DNA from: Bacteroidales bacterium
GTDB lineage: Bacteria > Bacteroidota > Bacteroidia > Bacteroidales > UBA932
Assembly (NCBI GenBank): GCA_017617655.1
Contig: JAFZVU010000077.1
Coordinates: 1-37,805 of the forward strand
DNA: 37,805 nucleotides
Reading direction: 5' to 3'
Below the pieces are notes generated by a model. It ran no database searches, was not told the origin of the DNA, and saw only the letters and a program-made list of their open reading frames with translations. This document shows, piece by piece, positions 25,033-32,648 of this stretch (positions within the stretch are counted from its first letter, which is position 1; each line of letters begins with the position of its first letter). Made by a program: the position numbers and the translations under genes.

Positions 25033-26262
25033 ATGAAGACTCTTGTCACCAACATTGAGCTGCTGGCTGGCATTGGTACTGAGCTGCGCAAGGAAGGTGC
25101 GGCCATGGGCAGTGTAAGCACTCTGAAGGATGCCTGGCTGTTGATTGACGGCGAACATATCGCCGGCTTCGGAAGCATGTCTGAAGGGCTTCCTGGAGGC
25201 GCCGATGAGACAGTCGATGCAGCCGGAAGGATGGTGATTCCTGCATTCTGCGATTCGCATACCCACGCCGTGTGGGCAGGAAGCCGCGAGCGTGAGTTCG
25301 AAGATAAGATCCGCGGCCTCAGCTATGCTGAGATTGCTGCCAATGGCGGCGGCATCCTCAATTCTGCCGACCTGCTGCATGCCACCAGCGAGGATGAACT
25401 CTTCTGCCAGAGCATGGTGCGGGTGCGCGAGATGATGGCGGCCGGCAGCGGTTCCATAGAGATCAAGAGCGGCTATGGGCTGAGCACCGAAGACGAGCTG
25501 AAGATGCTGCGGGTGATACGCCGCATCCGCGAAGCCGTCCCTGCGGTGATCAAGGCTACTTTCCTCGGGGCTCACGCCGTGGCGAGGGGCATGCAGCGCA
25601 GTGATTATGTCCGGCTGGTCTGCAACGAGATGATTCCGGCAGTGGCTACCGAAGGCCTGGCCGATTTCGCTGACGTCTTCTGCGAAGAAGGTTTCTTTAC
25701 TCCGGAGGATACCGCACAAATCCTCGAGACTGCCGCCCGATACGGCTTGCGCCCCAAGCTTCACGCCAACCAGCTGGCGGTGAGCGGCGGAGTCCAGGTC
25801 GGAGTGGCGCACGGCGCTCTGTCAGTGGACCATCTGGAAAGGACTACCCAGGCCGAGATAGACTGCCTCAAAGGCAGCGGCACCATGCCCACAATGCTTC
25901 CGGGAGCGTCATTCTTCCTCCGCGAGCCCTATGGCAATGCGCGTGGCTTCATAGAAGCAGGCCTCGGAATAGCCCTGGCCTCTGACTACAACCCCGGCTC
26001 CTCGCCTTCCGGCGACATGCGCTTCACCATGGCCCTGGGCTGCATCCAGATGCGCCTCACCCCCGAGCAAGCCTTCAATGCCGTGACCATCAATTCCGCA
26101 TACGCGATGGGAGTCTCCAACATAGCCGGCTCCATCGCCCCCGGCAAGCTCGCCAACATAATCGTTACAAAGCCCGCCTTCAACACTCTGGGCACCCTCG
26201 CCTACCTGCACCACACCCCCTTTATCGAAAGTGTCATCCTAAGAGGAAAGAAATTCTTCTAA
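25033..26262 (+). CDS. hutI: Imidazolonepropionase
   Basis: A 409-residue amidohydrolase that opens the imidazolone ring to give N-formimino-L-glutamate, the substrate of FtcD. The metal site DSHTHAVWAGSREREF is at about residues 74-89. ESIEIKSGYGLSTEDE-type sequence (here GSIEIKSGYGLSTEDELKML), ATFLGAHAV, a KLHANQL metal His and ALASDYNPGSSPSG with the catalytic Asp are all present. An AAGG-like ribosome site sits in the three-base gap plus the hutH tail. The last 24 bases overlap the 3' end of the convergent C_GCAxxG_C_C gene. A degraded second copy of this gene's last ~38 codons lies 1.9 kb downstream (28098-28213). Confidence 0.98.
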   Translation: MKTLVTNIELLAGIGTELRKEGAAMGSVSTLKDAWLLIDGEHIAGFGSMSEGLPGGADETVDAAGRMVIPAFCDSHTHAVWAGSREREFEDKIRGLSYAEIAANGGGILNSADLLHATSEDELFCQSMVRVREMMAAGSGSIEIKSGYGLSTEDELKMLRVIRRIREAVPAVIKATFLGAHAVARGMQRSDYVRLVCNEMIPAVATEGLADFADVFCEEGFFTPEDTAQILETAARYGLRPKLHANQLAVSGGVQVGVAHGALSVDHLERTTQAEIDCLKGSGTMPTMLPGASFFLREPYGNARGFIEAGLGIALASDYNPGSSPSGDMRFTMALGCIQMRLTPEQAFNAVTINSAYAMGVSNIAGSIAPGKLANIIVTKPAFNTLGTLAYLHHTPFIESVILRGKKFF

Positions 26263-26625
26263 GAATTCACAGGCATCAGCCACGCAATCCGGGCAGTCGC
26301 GAAGCACTTTGCCCGTGCCGGCCCCTTTCAGCAGACGACACTGAGTAGCACCGTTGCGCTGCTGGAACTTTGTCATGATGACCTTCATCCGGGCACGGGA
26401 GATATGCCTGTCCCCGGTCGCAAGACCGAGGATCATTCCGGCGCCCACCAGAGCTCCGCAGGTCCCTTCCATGTTGCCCATGCCGGTGCCATACGCTCCG
26501 GCGATGTCCATGGCGGTCTGTTCATCAAGCCCGACCAAGTCGCAGTAAGTACAAGTCACAGCCTGCGCACAATTGTGCGTATTGCGGATCTTCTTTTCCG
26601 CTGCTATGTGTTTTCTAGTATCCAT
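26239..26625 (-). CDS. C_GCAxxG_C_C family putative redox/metal protein
   Basis: With the ATG at 26625 the product has 128 residues; an upstream TTG (26655) is rejected. The protein is built around conserved cysteines: HNCAQAV, TCTYC, GTCGALVGAGMILGL (the family signature CGAxxGA...) and a final CPDCVADACEFLEE. The spacing suits binding of an Fe-S cluster or another metal, and the family is thought to be redox-linked, but no reaction is established. It starts 11 bases inside the end of the DUF1016 gene, so the two share a transcript. Its 3' end overlaps hutI on the other strand by 24 bases. Confidence 0.88.
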   Translation of the reverse strand: MDTRKHIAAEKKIRNTHNCAQAVTCTYCDLVGLDEQTAMDIAGAYGTGMGNMEGTCGALVGAGMILGLATGDRHISRARMKVIMTKFQQRNGATQCRLLKGAGTGKVLRDCPDCVADACEFLEEFLSS

Positions 26626-27652
26626 TCTTGTTTTCTTCTTTAGCGTGGGCTTCAATAATGCGGTAAACTTCGCGGCTGAGAGCGTCCCTGTCTGGCAAGT
26701 ATAGCTTGTATCGGCTTACGAAGAGCTGGTTGTTGATGCCTTCCAGGGCATATTGTACAGTGAGACGGTCTTTCTCCGCCCCAAGGACAATACCGAAGGG
26801 TTCGTTGTCACCCTCAGTGCAGACTTCGTGTTTGAAGTAATTGAGATAAAGGTTCATCTGACCGATATCCTCGTGCTGGACGCCATCTTTCTTTAGGTCA
26901 ATCAAGCAATAAGCCTTGAGAATTACGTTGTAGAATACAAGATCTACGTGGAAATGCCGGCCACCGATAGAGATATGATATTGCCGCCCCACAAAAGCGA
27001 AACCTTTGCCCAATTCCAGCATGAACATGCTGAGATTGTTGGCAAGGGCATCCTCCAGGGTCTTCTCGCTCCAAGTGGGAAGTTCCGGCAGGCCGGTGAA
27101 TTCCAAAACAAACGGATCACGGATGATGTCCTCGGGCTTTTGAACCTCGATGCCCTGATTGGCCAACTGAAGAATGCCTTCCTTGTCCTTGGACAGTGCG
27201 AAACGCTGAAATAGTGCCGAACTTTTCTGCCGCTTGAGTTCACGTACGCTCCACTTCTGGGCCTCGCATTCCTTGGCGTAGAAGCTGATTTCCAGCGGAT
27301 CGTCGGATTTGAGGATTTCGTAATAGTGGCTCCAGCTCAATAAGTGGGACAGTGTCCCACTATTCGGGAAGGCAAGGTACAGTTTTCTGATATATATCAA
27401 GTTGCTATGTCCAAACCCTTTTCCGTAGCGTACTGTCAAATCCTTTGAAAGTCTGTTCAACAGGTTGCTGCCATATTCTGCACGTTGGGCGCCAGCCTGC
27501 TCGAACTCAACTATGTACTTGCCTATGTTCCAATAGGTCTGGACAAGAATCGTATTGACAGAAGTGGCAATCTGGGTGCGAGCGGACTCCAGCAAGCTTC
27601 CGATACTATCCACAAGAGAATCATATCCAGAGTATGTCGTCATTTCGTCCAT
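26615..27652 (-). CDS. DUF1016 / PD-(D/E)XK nuclease domain protein (YhcG-like)
   Basis: A 345-residue protein. Residues about 10-160 match the DUF1016 N-terminal region (ILVQTYWNIGKYIVEFEQ, then YGSNLLNRLSKDL and YGKGFGHSNLIYIRKLY), and residues about 175-335 are a YhcG-type PD-(D/E)XK nuclease domain. The catalytic core can be read as HVDLVFYN (Asp) followed by LIDLKKDG (D-x-K; most relatives have E-x-K), then DIGQMNLYLNYF. Members occur in E. coli as yhcG and often near restriction or retroelement systems; biological targets are unproven. No methylase or retroelement partner is here. It is upstream of and overlaps the C_GCAxxG_C_C gene. Its promoter would be in the repeat-bearing region beyond 27653. 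Confidence 0.9.
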   Translation of the reverse strand: MDEMTTYSGYDSLVDSIGSLLESARTQIATSVNTILVQTYWNIGKYIVEFEQAGAQRAEYGSNLLNRLSKDLTVRYGKGFGHSNLIYIRKLYLAFPNSGTLSHLLSWSHYYEILKSDDPLEISFYAKECEAQKWSVRELKRQKSSALFQRFALSKDKEGILQLANQGIEVQKPEDIIRDPFVLEFTGLPELPTWSEKTLEDALANNLSMFMLELGKGFAFVGRQYHISIGGRHFHVDLVFYNVILKAYCLIDLKKDGVQHEDIGQMNLYLNYFKHEVCTEGDNEPFGIVLGAEKDRLTVQYALEGINNQLFVSRYKLYLPDRDALSREVYRIIEAHAKEENKNGY

Positions 27653-27809
27653 AGAAACAAAGATTAATTGTCCGAGATGTAAAGGTACAGTTTTTCCCTG
27701 TAATCAACAGCACGGCAAAAACACAACAAGAGCATATATGCCGCAAGGCCATTCGGACTCCAGGCGAGCGGCTTGGAGGGCACGAAAGAGCTCGGGCTGC
27801 TCCTTCGCT
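27653..27809. other. Non-coding stretch before the DUF1016 gene
   Basis: No supported gene was seen in these 157 bases. They should contain the leader and promoter of the leftward DUF1016 gene; a TAATCTTTG string on that strand lies close to the start codon but has three bases rather than two between TA and TTTG, so it is not claimed as a promoter. Confidence 0.5.
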
Positions 27810-27895
27810 GCGGTTATACTGCAATTATTTGGACCTATAATCGCAAAAACGCCCCAATTTGCAGTTATACTGCAATTATTTGGACCCATAACCGC
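27810..27895. repeat. Two-copy 35-base direct repeat bounded by inverted repeats
   Basis: Two 35-base units, 27810-27844 and 27861-27895, agree at 32 of 35 positions and are separated by 16 bases. Each holds a dyad around the core TTATACTGCAATTATTTGG; the second copy forms the perfect palindrome TTGCAGT-TAT-ACTGCAA (27859-27875). The whole 86-base block starts with GCGGTTAT and ends with its exact complement ATAACCGC. It could be a small dispersed repeat, a transposon remnant or an operator pair. Its position beside gene fragments points to an unstable site. Confidence 0.8.
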
Positions 27896-27947
27896 ACTAC
27901 GAAGCAAACGAGCAAGCAAGACTATGTGGATATGCTATTTGTCATAA

Positions 27948-28213
27948 TCTGTAATTCTCGAGGAGCTGCGTCGGTTCAATGAGGAAAGGGACTGGGACCA
28001 GTTTCATAACGGTAAAGACCTCGCAATTGGATTGCCAATCGAAGCTTGTGAACTGCTGGAAGCGTTCTTGTGGAAAGAGCCGGAGAATGTCTACCACGAC
28101 AAGCTGGCGAACATCATAGTTACTAAGCCAGATTTGAGACCGTCGGCAGCACAGTTTACCGCTACACCGCCCAATTCATCGAACAAGTATTATTGAGAGG
28201 AAAAGCTATCTGA
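27948..28213 (+). pseudogene. Chimeric relic: MazG-like N-terminal fragment joined to a frameshifted hutI tail
   Basis: Reading 27957-28094 gives LEELRRFNEERDWDQFH, then NGKDLAIGLPIEACELLEAF and LWKEPENV, the N-terminal part of a MazG-like nucleotide pyrophosphohydrolase with its ExxE helix, but without start codon or the rest of the enzyme. From about 28098 the same frame runs into DKLANIIVTKP, which equals the GKLANIIVTKP of the intact hutI gene. One frame step at about 28130 then gives RFETVGSTVYRYTAQFIEQ and VLLRGKAI before a TGA, aligning residue by residue with the HutI end (AFNTLGTLAYLHHTPFIESV, ILRGKKFF). It is thus two gene remnants fused by deletion. The second part is a diverged hutI copy, not a recent duplicate. 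Confidence 0.8.
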
Positions 28214-28418
28214 GCTTCTGTCGATAAACTGCGCCAGGACGCGTGATTAGTAAGGCAATGACATTAAGGCATCGGCTTAAGCACCCTCACCCGAAATCGG
28301 AACCAACTCTCAAGCAAGCGAGGAAAATGGCGACTATGCTGGATATAAGTCCAGCTGTTGTCCTCGGCCTGCAGTAATCACATAAAACTGTTATTGAAAC
28401 ACTCGCTCCTGCTCGTCC
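28214..28418. other. Non-coding spacer between gene relics
   Basis: I see no gene, RNA or clear repeat in these 205 bases. All frames are interrupted by stops and no translated segment resembles a family I recognise; it is probably decayed sequence. Confidence 0.5.
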
Positions 28419-28532
28419 ATGAGAAGGATGGGACGCTGGTATCTATACTACGGCTGCGCCGACTCCTTCGTGCGGGACGCAATCTGCAACCCTAAGCGCC
28501 CCGCCACGGGAGATCTGGTTCCCGGAGAATGA
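28419..28532 (+). pseudogene. Possible GH130-type glycosidase C-terminal relic
   Basis: The frame from 28419 reads MRRMGRWYLYYGCADSFV, then a short altered stretch, and ends CNPKRPATGDLVPGE before TGA. 'WYLYYGCADSFVG.A' near the end of the chain is characteristic of GH130 mannoside phosphorylases and related five-bladed propeller enzymes. Only about 37 codons exist and nothing upstream in frame supports the rest of the protein. I read it as a leftover 3' end; GH43 or GH117-like propellers have similar closing motifs, so the family is uncertain. Confidence 0.5.
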
Positions 28533-28568
28533 CAAGGCAGCAAATCAACTTCCACCGTCCAATGAACA

Positions 28569-28598
28569 ATGGGCCTGCGGAGAAAACCGCAGGCCCAT
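28569..28598 (-). terminator. Strong hairpin after the giant lipoprotein gene
   Basis: A perfect 12-base-pair stem (ATGGGCCTGCGG / CCGCAGGCCCAT) with a six-base loop lies 22 bases beyond the stop of the leftward lipoprotein gene. It lacks a full T run (ATTGTTC follows on that strand), so it may be a terminator or a transcript-end stabiliser. Confidence 0.6.
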
Positions 28599-28619
28599 GC
28601 AAAGGTACCAAGGAAAATC

Positions 28620-31600
28620 TTATTCTTTATATGTCACTTTAATGGCCTTAATGTAGCGGTCGTACGTAAGACCTGTATTGTCTGTATGGAGTACAACTGA
28701 ATTGGTAGCCGGAACCAGGGTTCCGTTATTGTTAGTGGCTGACCATACTCCATTGCTATAGCTGGAACCGGAAGGACTATAAACGGAAATATCAGGACTT
28801 CCAGCTACATCGCCATGGTCATCACTTCCAAATTCAATCACAATTTCGGAAATCTGTTTACCTGAAGCCACTTCTACGGTAATAGTGCTGTAAAAGTCAA
28901 GCACGACTTCACCTGAAGCATTGTATGAGGGATCATCTCCGTGAGAAACACCAAATCCATCCTTATACTTGCCGAACGTCACGGTCACGCCGTCAGAAGT
29001 ATAGGACACATCCTTGATATTCTGCCCGTTTGTCCATCCGGCATTGGCAAAGATGAGTTCCGTCTCGACAAGCCCCGGCACAATGGCTACTCCATAATAA
29101 ACAGGGCGTACGGACATCGCCAAAGCGCGGTCCATGGCGTCATATGCCTGCCGCTCAACAGTTGCATCGCTGGAAGCAGAGTTATAAGTGAAGCGCATGC
29201 AGTAACTTTGCCGACGCTGGACACTTTTCCAGGGGTGATAAGTCCAATAACCGTTCATGACATCGTCTCCTTTACTTGTTGCGGCGCCGATATAGTTCAT
29301 ATAACCGGCGGCCGGGAAGAACACGGTGCCTCCGTTTAGGGTTGCGAAATAAACTCCGGCAGAACTGGCCGACTCGTAAGAAGTGAATCCATCATAGGTA
29401 TAATCCGGCGGGACGCAGTAACGGCGGGGACTGGGATCATATACAGTCTTATGGTTGGGCATATCTCCTGACGGGCTCTCATAAGCAGTATTCTTCGAAT
29501 CCCAAAGATTGTTGTAATTGTTCACCGTCCAGTCGTAATAACGTTCTCCAAAGAAAGAGCCCTTATCATACATGATATTGCCCGGATGCTTTATGGACTC
29601 ATGCACCATACCGTCATTGTCGTATTCTGTTGTAGGGCCGTCTGTCATGGGGTCCTTGCGTCCCCACTGATAGAATGTACTCCATCCTGTAGTGGAAACG
29701 ATCTCTTCCTTCTTCTGGCGGACCGTAAGGGTATGCTCAGAATACAGACCTTCTTTTTCGGTGCTGGCAAATCGCAGTATTACTTCCCGCTGAGGATAGA
29801 ACTGGCCCTTGTTGAGGTCGGTCCAACCCAGGTTGACAGGAAGGATACTGTACTGTGAGGATCCATTACTGATTGTTACCGGAGTCATGGTCTGGTCGGT
29901 AATCCATATCTGCCAACTCCAGCAGACATTCCCGCTACCGTCGGTATTGGACATTGATGCAATAATACAATTGCCGGGACGGATATTGGTTTCATCAACG
30001 TGGAAAACAATGTACCTCTCATTGCCGGATCCTGTTTGGATACTCAAATCATCTATGACCGATACGCCTGCCGCGTCGCTCCACTTGCGGTAGTAAGTGA
30101 CCATCTCGCCGTCAGTGCCGCTGTTGGGATCCCAGTATGAGTATTTTTCCCAATGGAGCCTGGCTCCCTGCGAGCGGGCGCTGTTAAGCCATGGCCTTGT
30201 GGGGACAAGATGGATTGACGATTCATCGCCATTGGGCAGGGGACAGATGAAGTAATTCAGGTGACCTGTTCCGACTCGTCCATTATAAGAATCGGGAATC
30301 GTGGAATTGTTCTCAATGGCATTGCCGAACACAAGGGGAATCTTGTAATAGCCCGGGCCGGAAATGATATACGTGTTGGCCGTGTAGCGGGCTGTTTCCA
30401 TCTTCCGGTTTACAAAATCGTACTTCGACAGGTCTACGGCAGTCCCTGCAGTGTTGTGGGTGACCGGCGTTGAGCCGTCGGTATCGTAAACAACACCGTT
30501 GCGCAGCCTTTCTTCATGGGACATGACTTCACGCGCACTCACTGATTTGTGGAAAGTGCGTGTTGTAGTCGTAGTGGCCTCAGCCGTCGATTCCGACGTT
30601 ACGGGGAAGTTTGCAAGCCAGGTGTAATCCGGATATGTCGTCGGATCTGATAACACCGTAGAAAGGTCCACCCAGCCACTGCCAATCTGTATCTGAGTTT
30701 TCCAAGGCGCAGTTTTCTGCACGCTGTTGATGGTCTTGTGGCTGATAACGGTAAATTCCTGATCGGAATATGTTCCGTGGTAATCATATTCCACCAAGGT
30801 GGGATCAACGTCCAGGACGTATGACGCAACGGCGGGAACGCTCACATTGCTCAGATTATGTTTGTGCTCGCTGGCGAATGTAATCCACTCATCAGTATCC
30901 TTGTCCTTCAGCGGCAGGCTCACAGTACCTGCGGTTGATGTGACGGATAGTGTAAGGTGAGAAATGAAACCACCTTCACCGGCCACACCGTCCACACCTG
31001 AAACGCCATAACCACTTCTATTGTATTTGGAGTTCCTTGGCATAGCAAAGAGGGCCACCACTACACTGCTGTTCTGCGCAACGGATAAAGCCGGGCTGAA
31101 AGAAGCATATATTGTGTTGTTTGCATCGCTCACAGTTGGAAGCGTTCCGCTATAGGACCCACCATCCCCAAAAAGATAGTCCAGCCTGTAGTTCCTTGCG
31201 TTATGGTCCGTGTCCAAATCTGTAATAGATGAGATTTCCGCGGTGTAAGACCCGGTAAGAGGCTCGTTGTCGCAAGTGAGGGCTACTTTCTGAAGACTCA
31301 TCTCACTGCCGGTGGTATTCGTTATCGTCACATAGAAGGTTGTTACAGTTGGAGTGAATGACAACATGATGTCGTCTCCTCCAGTGCCAGTTGTTGCGGC
31401 TGTCATGAAGGCAAGATCCATATTGCCATAGTAGGCATTGTTGTTATGGAGAATGCCGCTTTGGTCGGCAGGAAGGGTAAACGTGGCAGTACACGAAGTG
31501 GAGCCGGCGGTATAAACCAGATTGCCGGCAGGATACACCGCATAGAACTTGTTGGTGCCTGAGCCCCACATGAGGCCGTGGTCGGCGCCGTCGGGACTCG

Positions 31601-31916
31601 CGGCAGCATAGCCGAACTTGTCGCCATTGTTGTCTGGTGAACTTAGGACATAGTCCATTGAATGTACATCTGCAGAGGTGGCAGCCACATCGCTCACAAT
31701 TCTTATCTTGTCGCCATCCTCCCAGTCAATACGCTCCAGAGACGAAGAATTGACATACCCGGAGTATGAAGTTTTTGTGAGGTAATACAATCTTGAAGCG
31801 GCCATGAACTGGACTTCTTTGGAAGAATATAACTCAGGCTCTTTTATGCAGGAAACAGCGATTGCCAATAATGATATGGCAAAGACTGTCTTGATATTGA
31901 TGTTTCTCGTCTTCAT
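28620..31916 (-). CDS. Giant fimbrillin-like surface lipoprotein
   Basis: With the ATG at 31916 the product has 1,098 residues; an upstream TTG at 31955 is rejected because the signal peptide fits the ATG. The lipobox is AIAVSC (Cys23). The N-terminal third resembles the fimbrillin/Mfa-like fold of Bacteroidota (KTSYSGYVNSSSLERIDWED followed by GDKIRIVSD, then beta-rich sequence to about residue 365). A central region has the motif WSWQIWITD, found in large Bacteroidota fimbrillin-clan proteins, and STFYQWGRKDP with GGTVFFPAAGYMNYIG resembles FISUMP-type surface modules. The last 150 residues form a separate beta-sandwich-like domain. It is far larger than a pilus subunit (300-500), so adhesion or tip function is more likely than stalk formation. 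It follows a 58-residue gene by four bases. Confidence 0.82.
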   Translation of the reverse strand: MKTRNINIKTVFAISLLAIAVSCIKEPELYSSKEVQFMAASRLYYLTKTSYSGYVNSSSLERIDWEDGDKIRIVSDVAATSADVHSMDYVLSSPDNNGDKFGYAAASPDGADHGLMWGSGTNKFYAVYPAGNLVYTAGSTSCTATFTLPADQSGILHNNNAYYGNMDLAFMTAATTGTGGDDIMLSFTPTVTTFYVTITNTTGSEMSLQKVALTCDNEPLTGSYTAEISSITDLDTDHNARNYRLDYLFGDGGSYSGTLPTVSDANNTIYASFSPALSVAQNSSVVVALFAMPRNSKYNRSGYGVSGVDGVAGEGGFISHLTLSVTSTAGTVSLPLKDKDTDEWITFASEHKHNLSNVSVPAVASYVLDVDPTLVEYDYHGTYSDQEFTVISHKTINSVQKTAPWKTQIQIGSGWVDLSTVLSDPTTYPDYTWLANFPVTSESTAEATTTTTRTFHKSVSAREVMSHEERLRNGVVYDTDGSTPVTHNTAGTAVDLSKYDFVNRKMETARYTANTYIISGPGYYKIPLVFGNAIENNSTIPDSYNGRVGTGHLNYFICPLPNGDESSIHLVPTRPWLNSARSQGARLHWEKYSYWDPNSGTDGEMVTYYRKWSDAAGVSVIDDLSIQTGSGNERYIVFHVDETNIRPGNCIIASMSNTDGSGNVCWSWQIWITDQTMTPVTISNGSSQYSILPVNLGWTDLNKGQFYPQREVILRFASTEKEGLYSEHTLTVRQKKEEIVSTTGWSTFYQWGRKDPMTDGPTTEYDNDGMVHESIKHPGNIMYDKGSFFGERYYDWTVNNYNNLWDSKNTAYESPSGDMPNHKTVYDPSPRRYCVPPDYTYDGFTSYESASSAGVYFATLNGGTVFFPAAGYMNYIGAATSKGDDVMNGYWTYHPWKSVQRRQSYCMRFTYNSASSDATVERQAYDAMDRALAMSVRPVYYGVAIVPGLVETELIFANAGWTNGQNIKDVSYTSDGVTVTFGKYKDGFGVSHGDDPSYNASGEVVLDFYSTITVEVASGKQISEIVIEFGSDDHGDVAGSPDISVYSPSGSSYSNGVWSATNNNGTLVPATNSVVLHTDNTGLTYDRYIKAIKVTYKE

Positions 31917-31920
31917 AACA

Positions 31921-32097
31921 CTACTCCCATTTTGAATCGAAACCAGTATCACCAAATGAGTGATCGTCCACTTTCTGACCAGCCGTTTCTATTGTGGTGT
32001 TTTTCGTTACCACCGATCCTGCCAGCAACTGGCCTTCCAGCTCCACTTTGTACTCCCTTATCACTGCGGGAGTTTCATAAACAATTCTGTTATCCAT
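31921..32097 (-). CDS. 58-residue peptide gene coupled to the giant lipoprotein
   Basis: A short open frame from ATG at 32097 to TAG at 31921. It has no signal peptide or membrane helix, and carries a mid-section LEGQLLAGSVVTKNTTIETA followed by GQKVDDHSFGDTGFDSKWE. The LLAGSVV... G.....W-D/E layout recalls small unannotated Bacteroidota peptides that sit before fimbrillin-type genes; I recall this pattern only loosely. The stop is four bases before the ATG of the large lipoprotein, so co-translation is expected. It could be a leader peptide, a chaperone-like helper or a precursor peptide; nothing in the sequence decides between them. Good codon usage and the tight spacing support a real gene. 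Confidence 0.72.
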   Translation of the reverse strand: MDNRIVYETPAVIREYKVELEGQLLAGSVVTKNTTIETAGQKVDDHSFGDTGFDSKWE

Positions 32098-32133
32098 TAT
32101 TATGTCACTATTTATTTCATTATCGTATTTTGA

Positions 32134-32646
32134 TCAAATCATTTCAAGCCAGGCACGGGGAACGCGAGCACGTGCGTAAAGGCAGTCCATTAGGCCGACA
32201 ACAACGTAGTACTCTCCTTGCAATTCAAGCACATACCCCTCAACCCCCTTGAGTACGCCTTTTGTCACACGCACCCTGTCTCCGATATTAAGCGGCCGGT
32301 CGACAAGACCTCCTTCCGCCACTGAAAGGTCGAACACTCTCATAAAGTCCGACATCACCTTGTCCGGGATGACCATAAGACTATGAGTAGCACAGTCCTG
32401 CAGGTAGTCAGCCTTAACGCCACGGTAATGGATCAAATCGAGTGCCTCATCTTTCGTGGCTCGAAGGAACACCATGCATGACAGCATCGGTTCTTCGACC
32501 ATCTTCTTTCCGCGGTACGCAGGTCTTTTCCTTACAGGAACGAAATTCTGCACGCCGAGCGACTCGAGGCGGTTGCGCACTCCGAGCTCCATCCCGTGCC
32601 TTGTACGGGCGACATACCAGAGAGGTGTCTGTGTCGTTGTACTCAT
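32134..32646 (-). CDS. UpxY-family transcription antiterminator (NusG paralogue)
   Basis: With the ATG at 32646 the product has 170 residues; a longer frame from 32712 overlaps the upstream gene and is less likely. The N-terminal NGN domain begins LWYVARTRHGMELGVRNRLE, followed by FVPVRKRP and a MVFLRATKDEALDLI segment. A C-terminal KOW motif is visible in IGDRVRVTKGVLKGVEGYVL. In Bacteroides the UpxY proteins let RNA polymerase run through the leader of one capsule operon. Here the gene lies just behind a sugar transferase gene (two-base gap) and ahead of a surface protein gene, not at the head of a glycan operon. It is probably needed for transcription of this unit or the rightward one. Confidence 0.92.
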   Translation of the reverse strand: MSTTTQTPLWYVARTRHGMELGVRNRLESLGVQNFVPVRKRPAYRGKKMVEEPMLSCMVFLRATKDEALDLIHYRGVKADYLQDCATHSLMVIPDKVMSDFMRVFDLSVAEGGLVDRPLNIGDRVRVTKGVLKGVEGYVLELQGEYYVVVGLMDCLYARARVPRAWLEMI

Positions 32647-32648
32647 AA

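Noticed and set aside
24799-25812. Minus-strand frame of 337 codons across hutH and hutI
   Set aside because: Antisense shadow of hutH/hutI with low-complexity, His- and Ala-rich translation and no family match.
27555-27947. Plus-strand frame of 130 codons and smaller frames over the 27.7-27.95 kb repeats
   Set aside because: Begins inside the DUF1016 gene on the other strand, and its apparent repeated peptide is only the translation of the 35-base DNA repeat.
27653-28619. tRNA, CRISPR array or insertion sequence in the gene-poor region
   Set aside because: No cloverleaf with a CCA-type end, only two repeat units without unique spacers of CRISPR size, and no transposase frame was seen.
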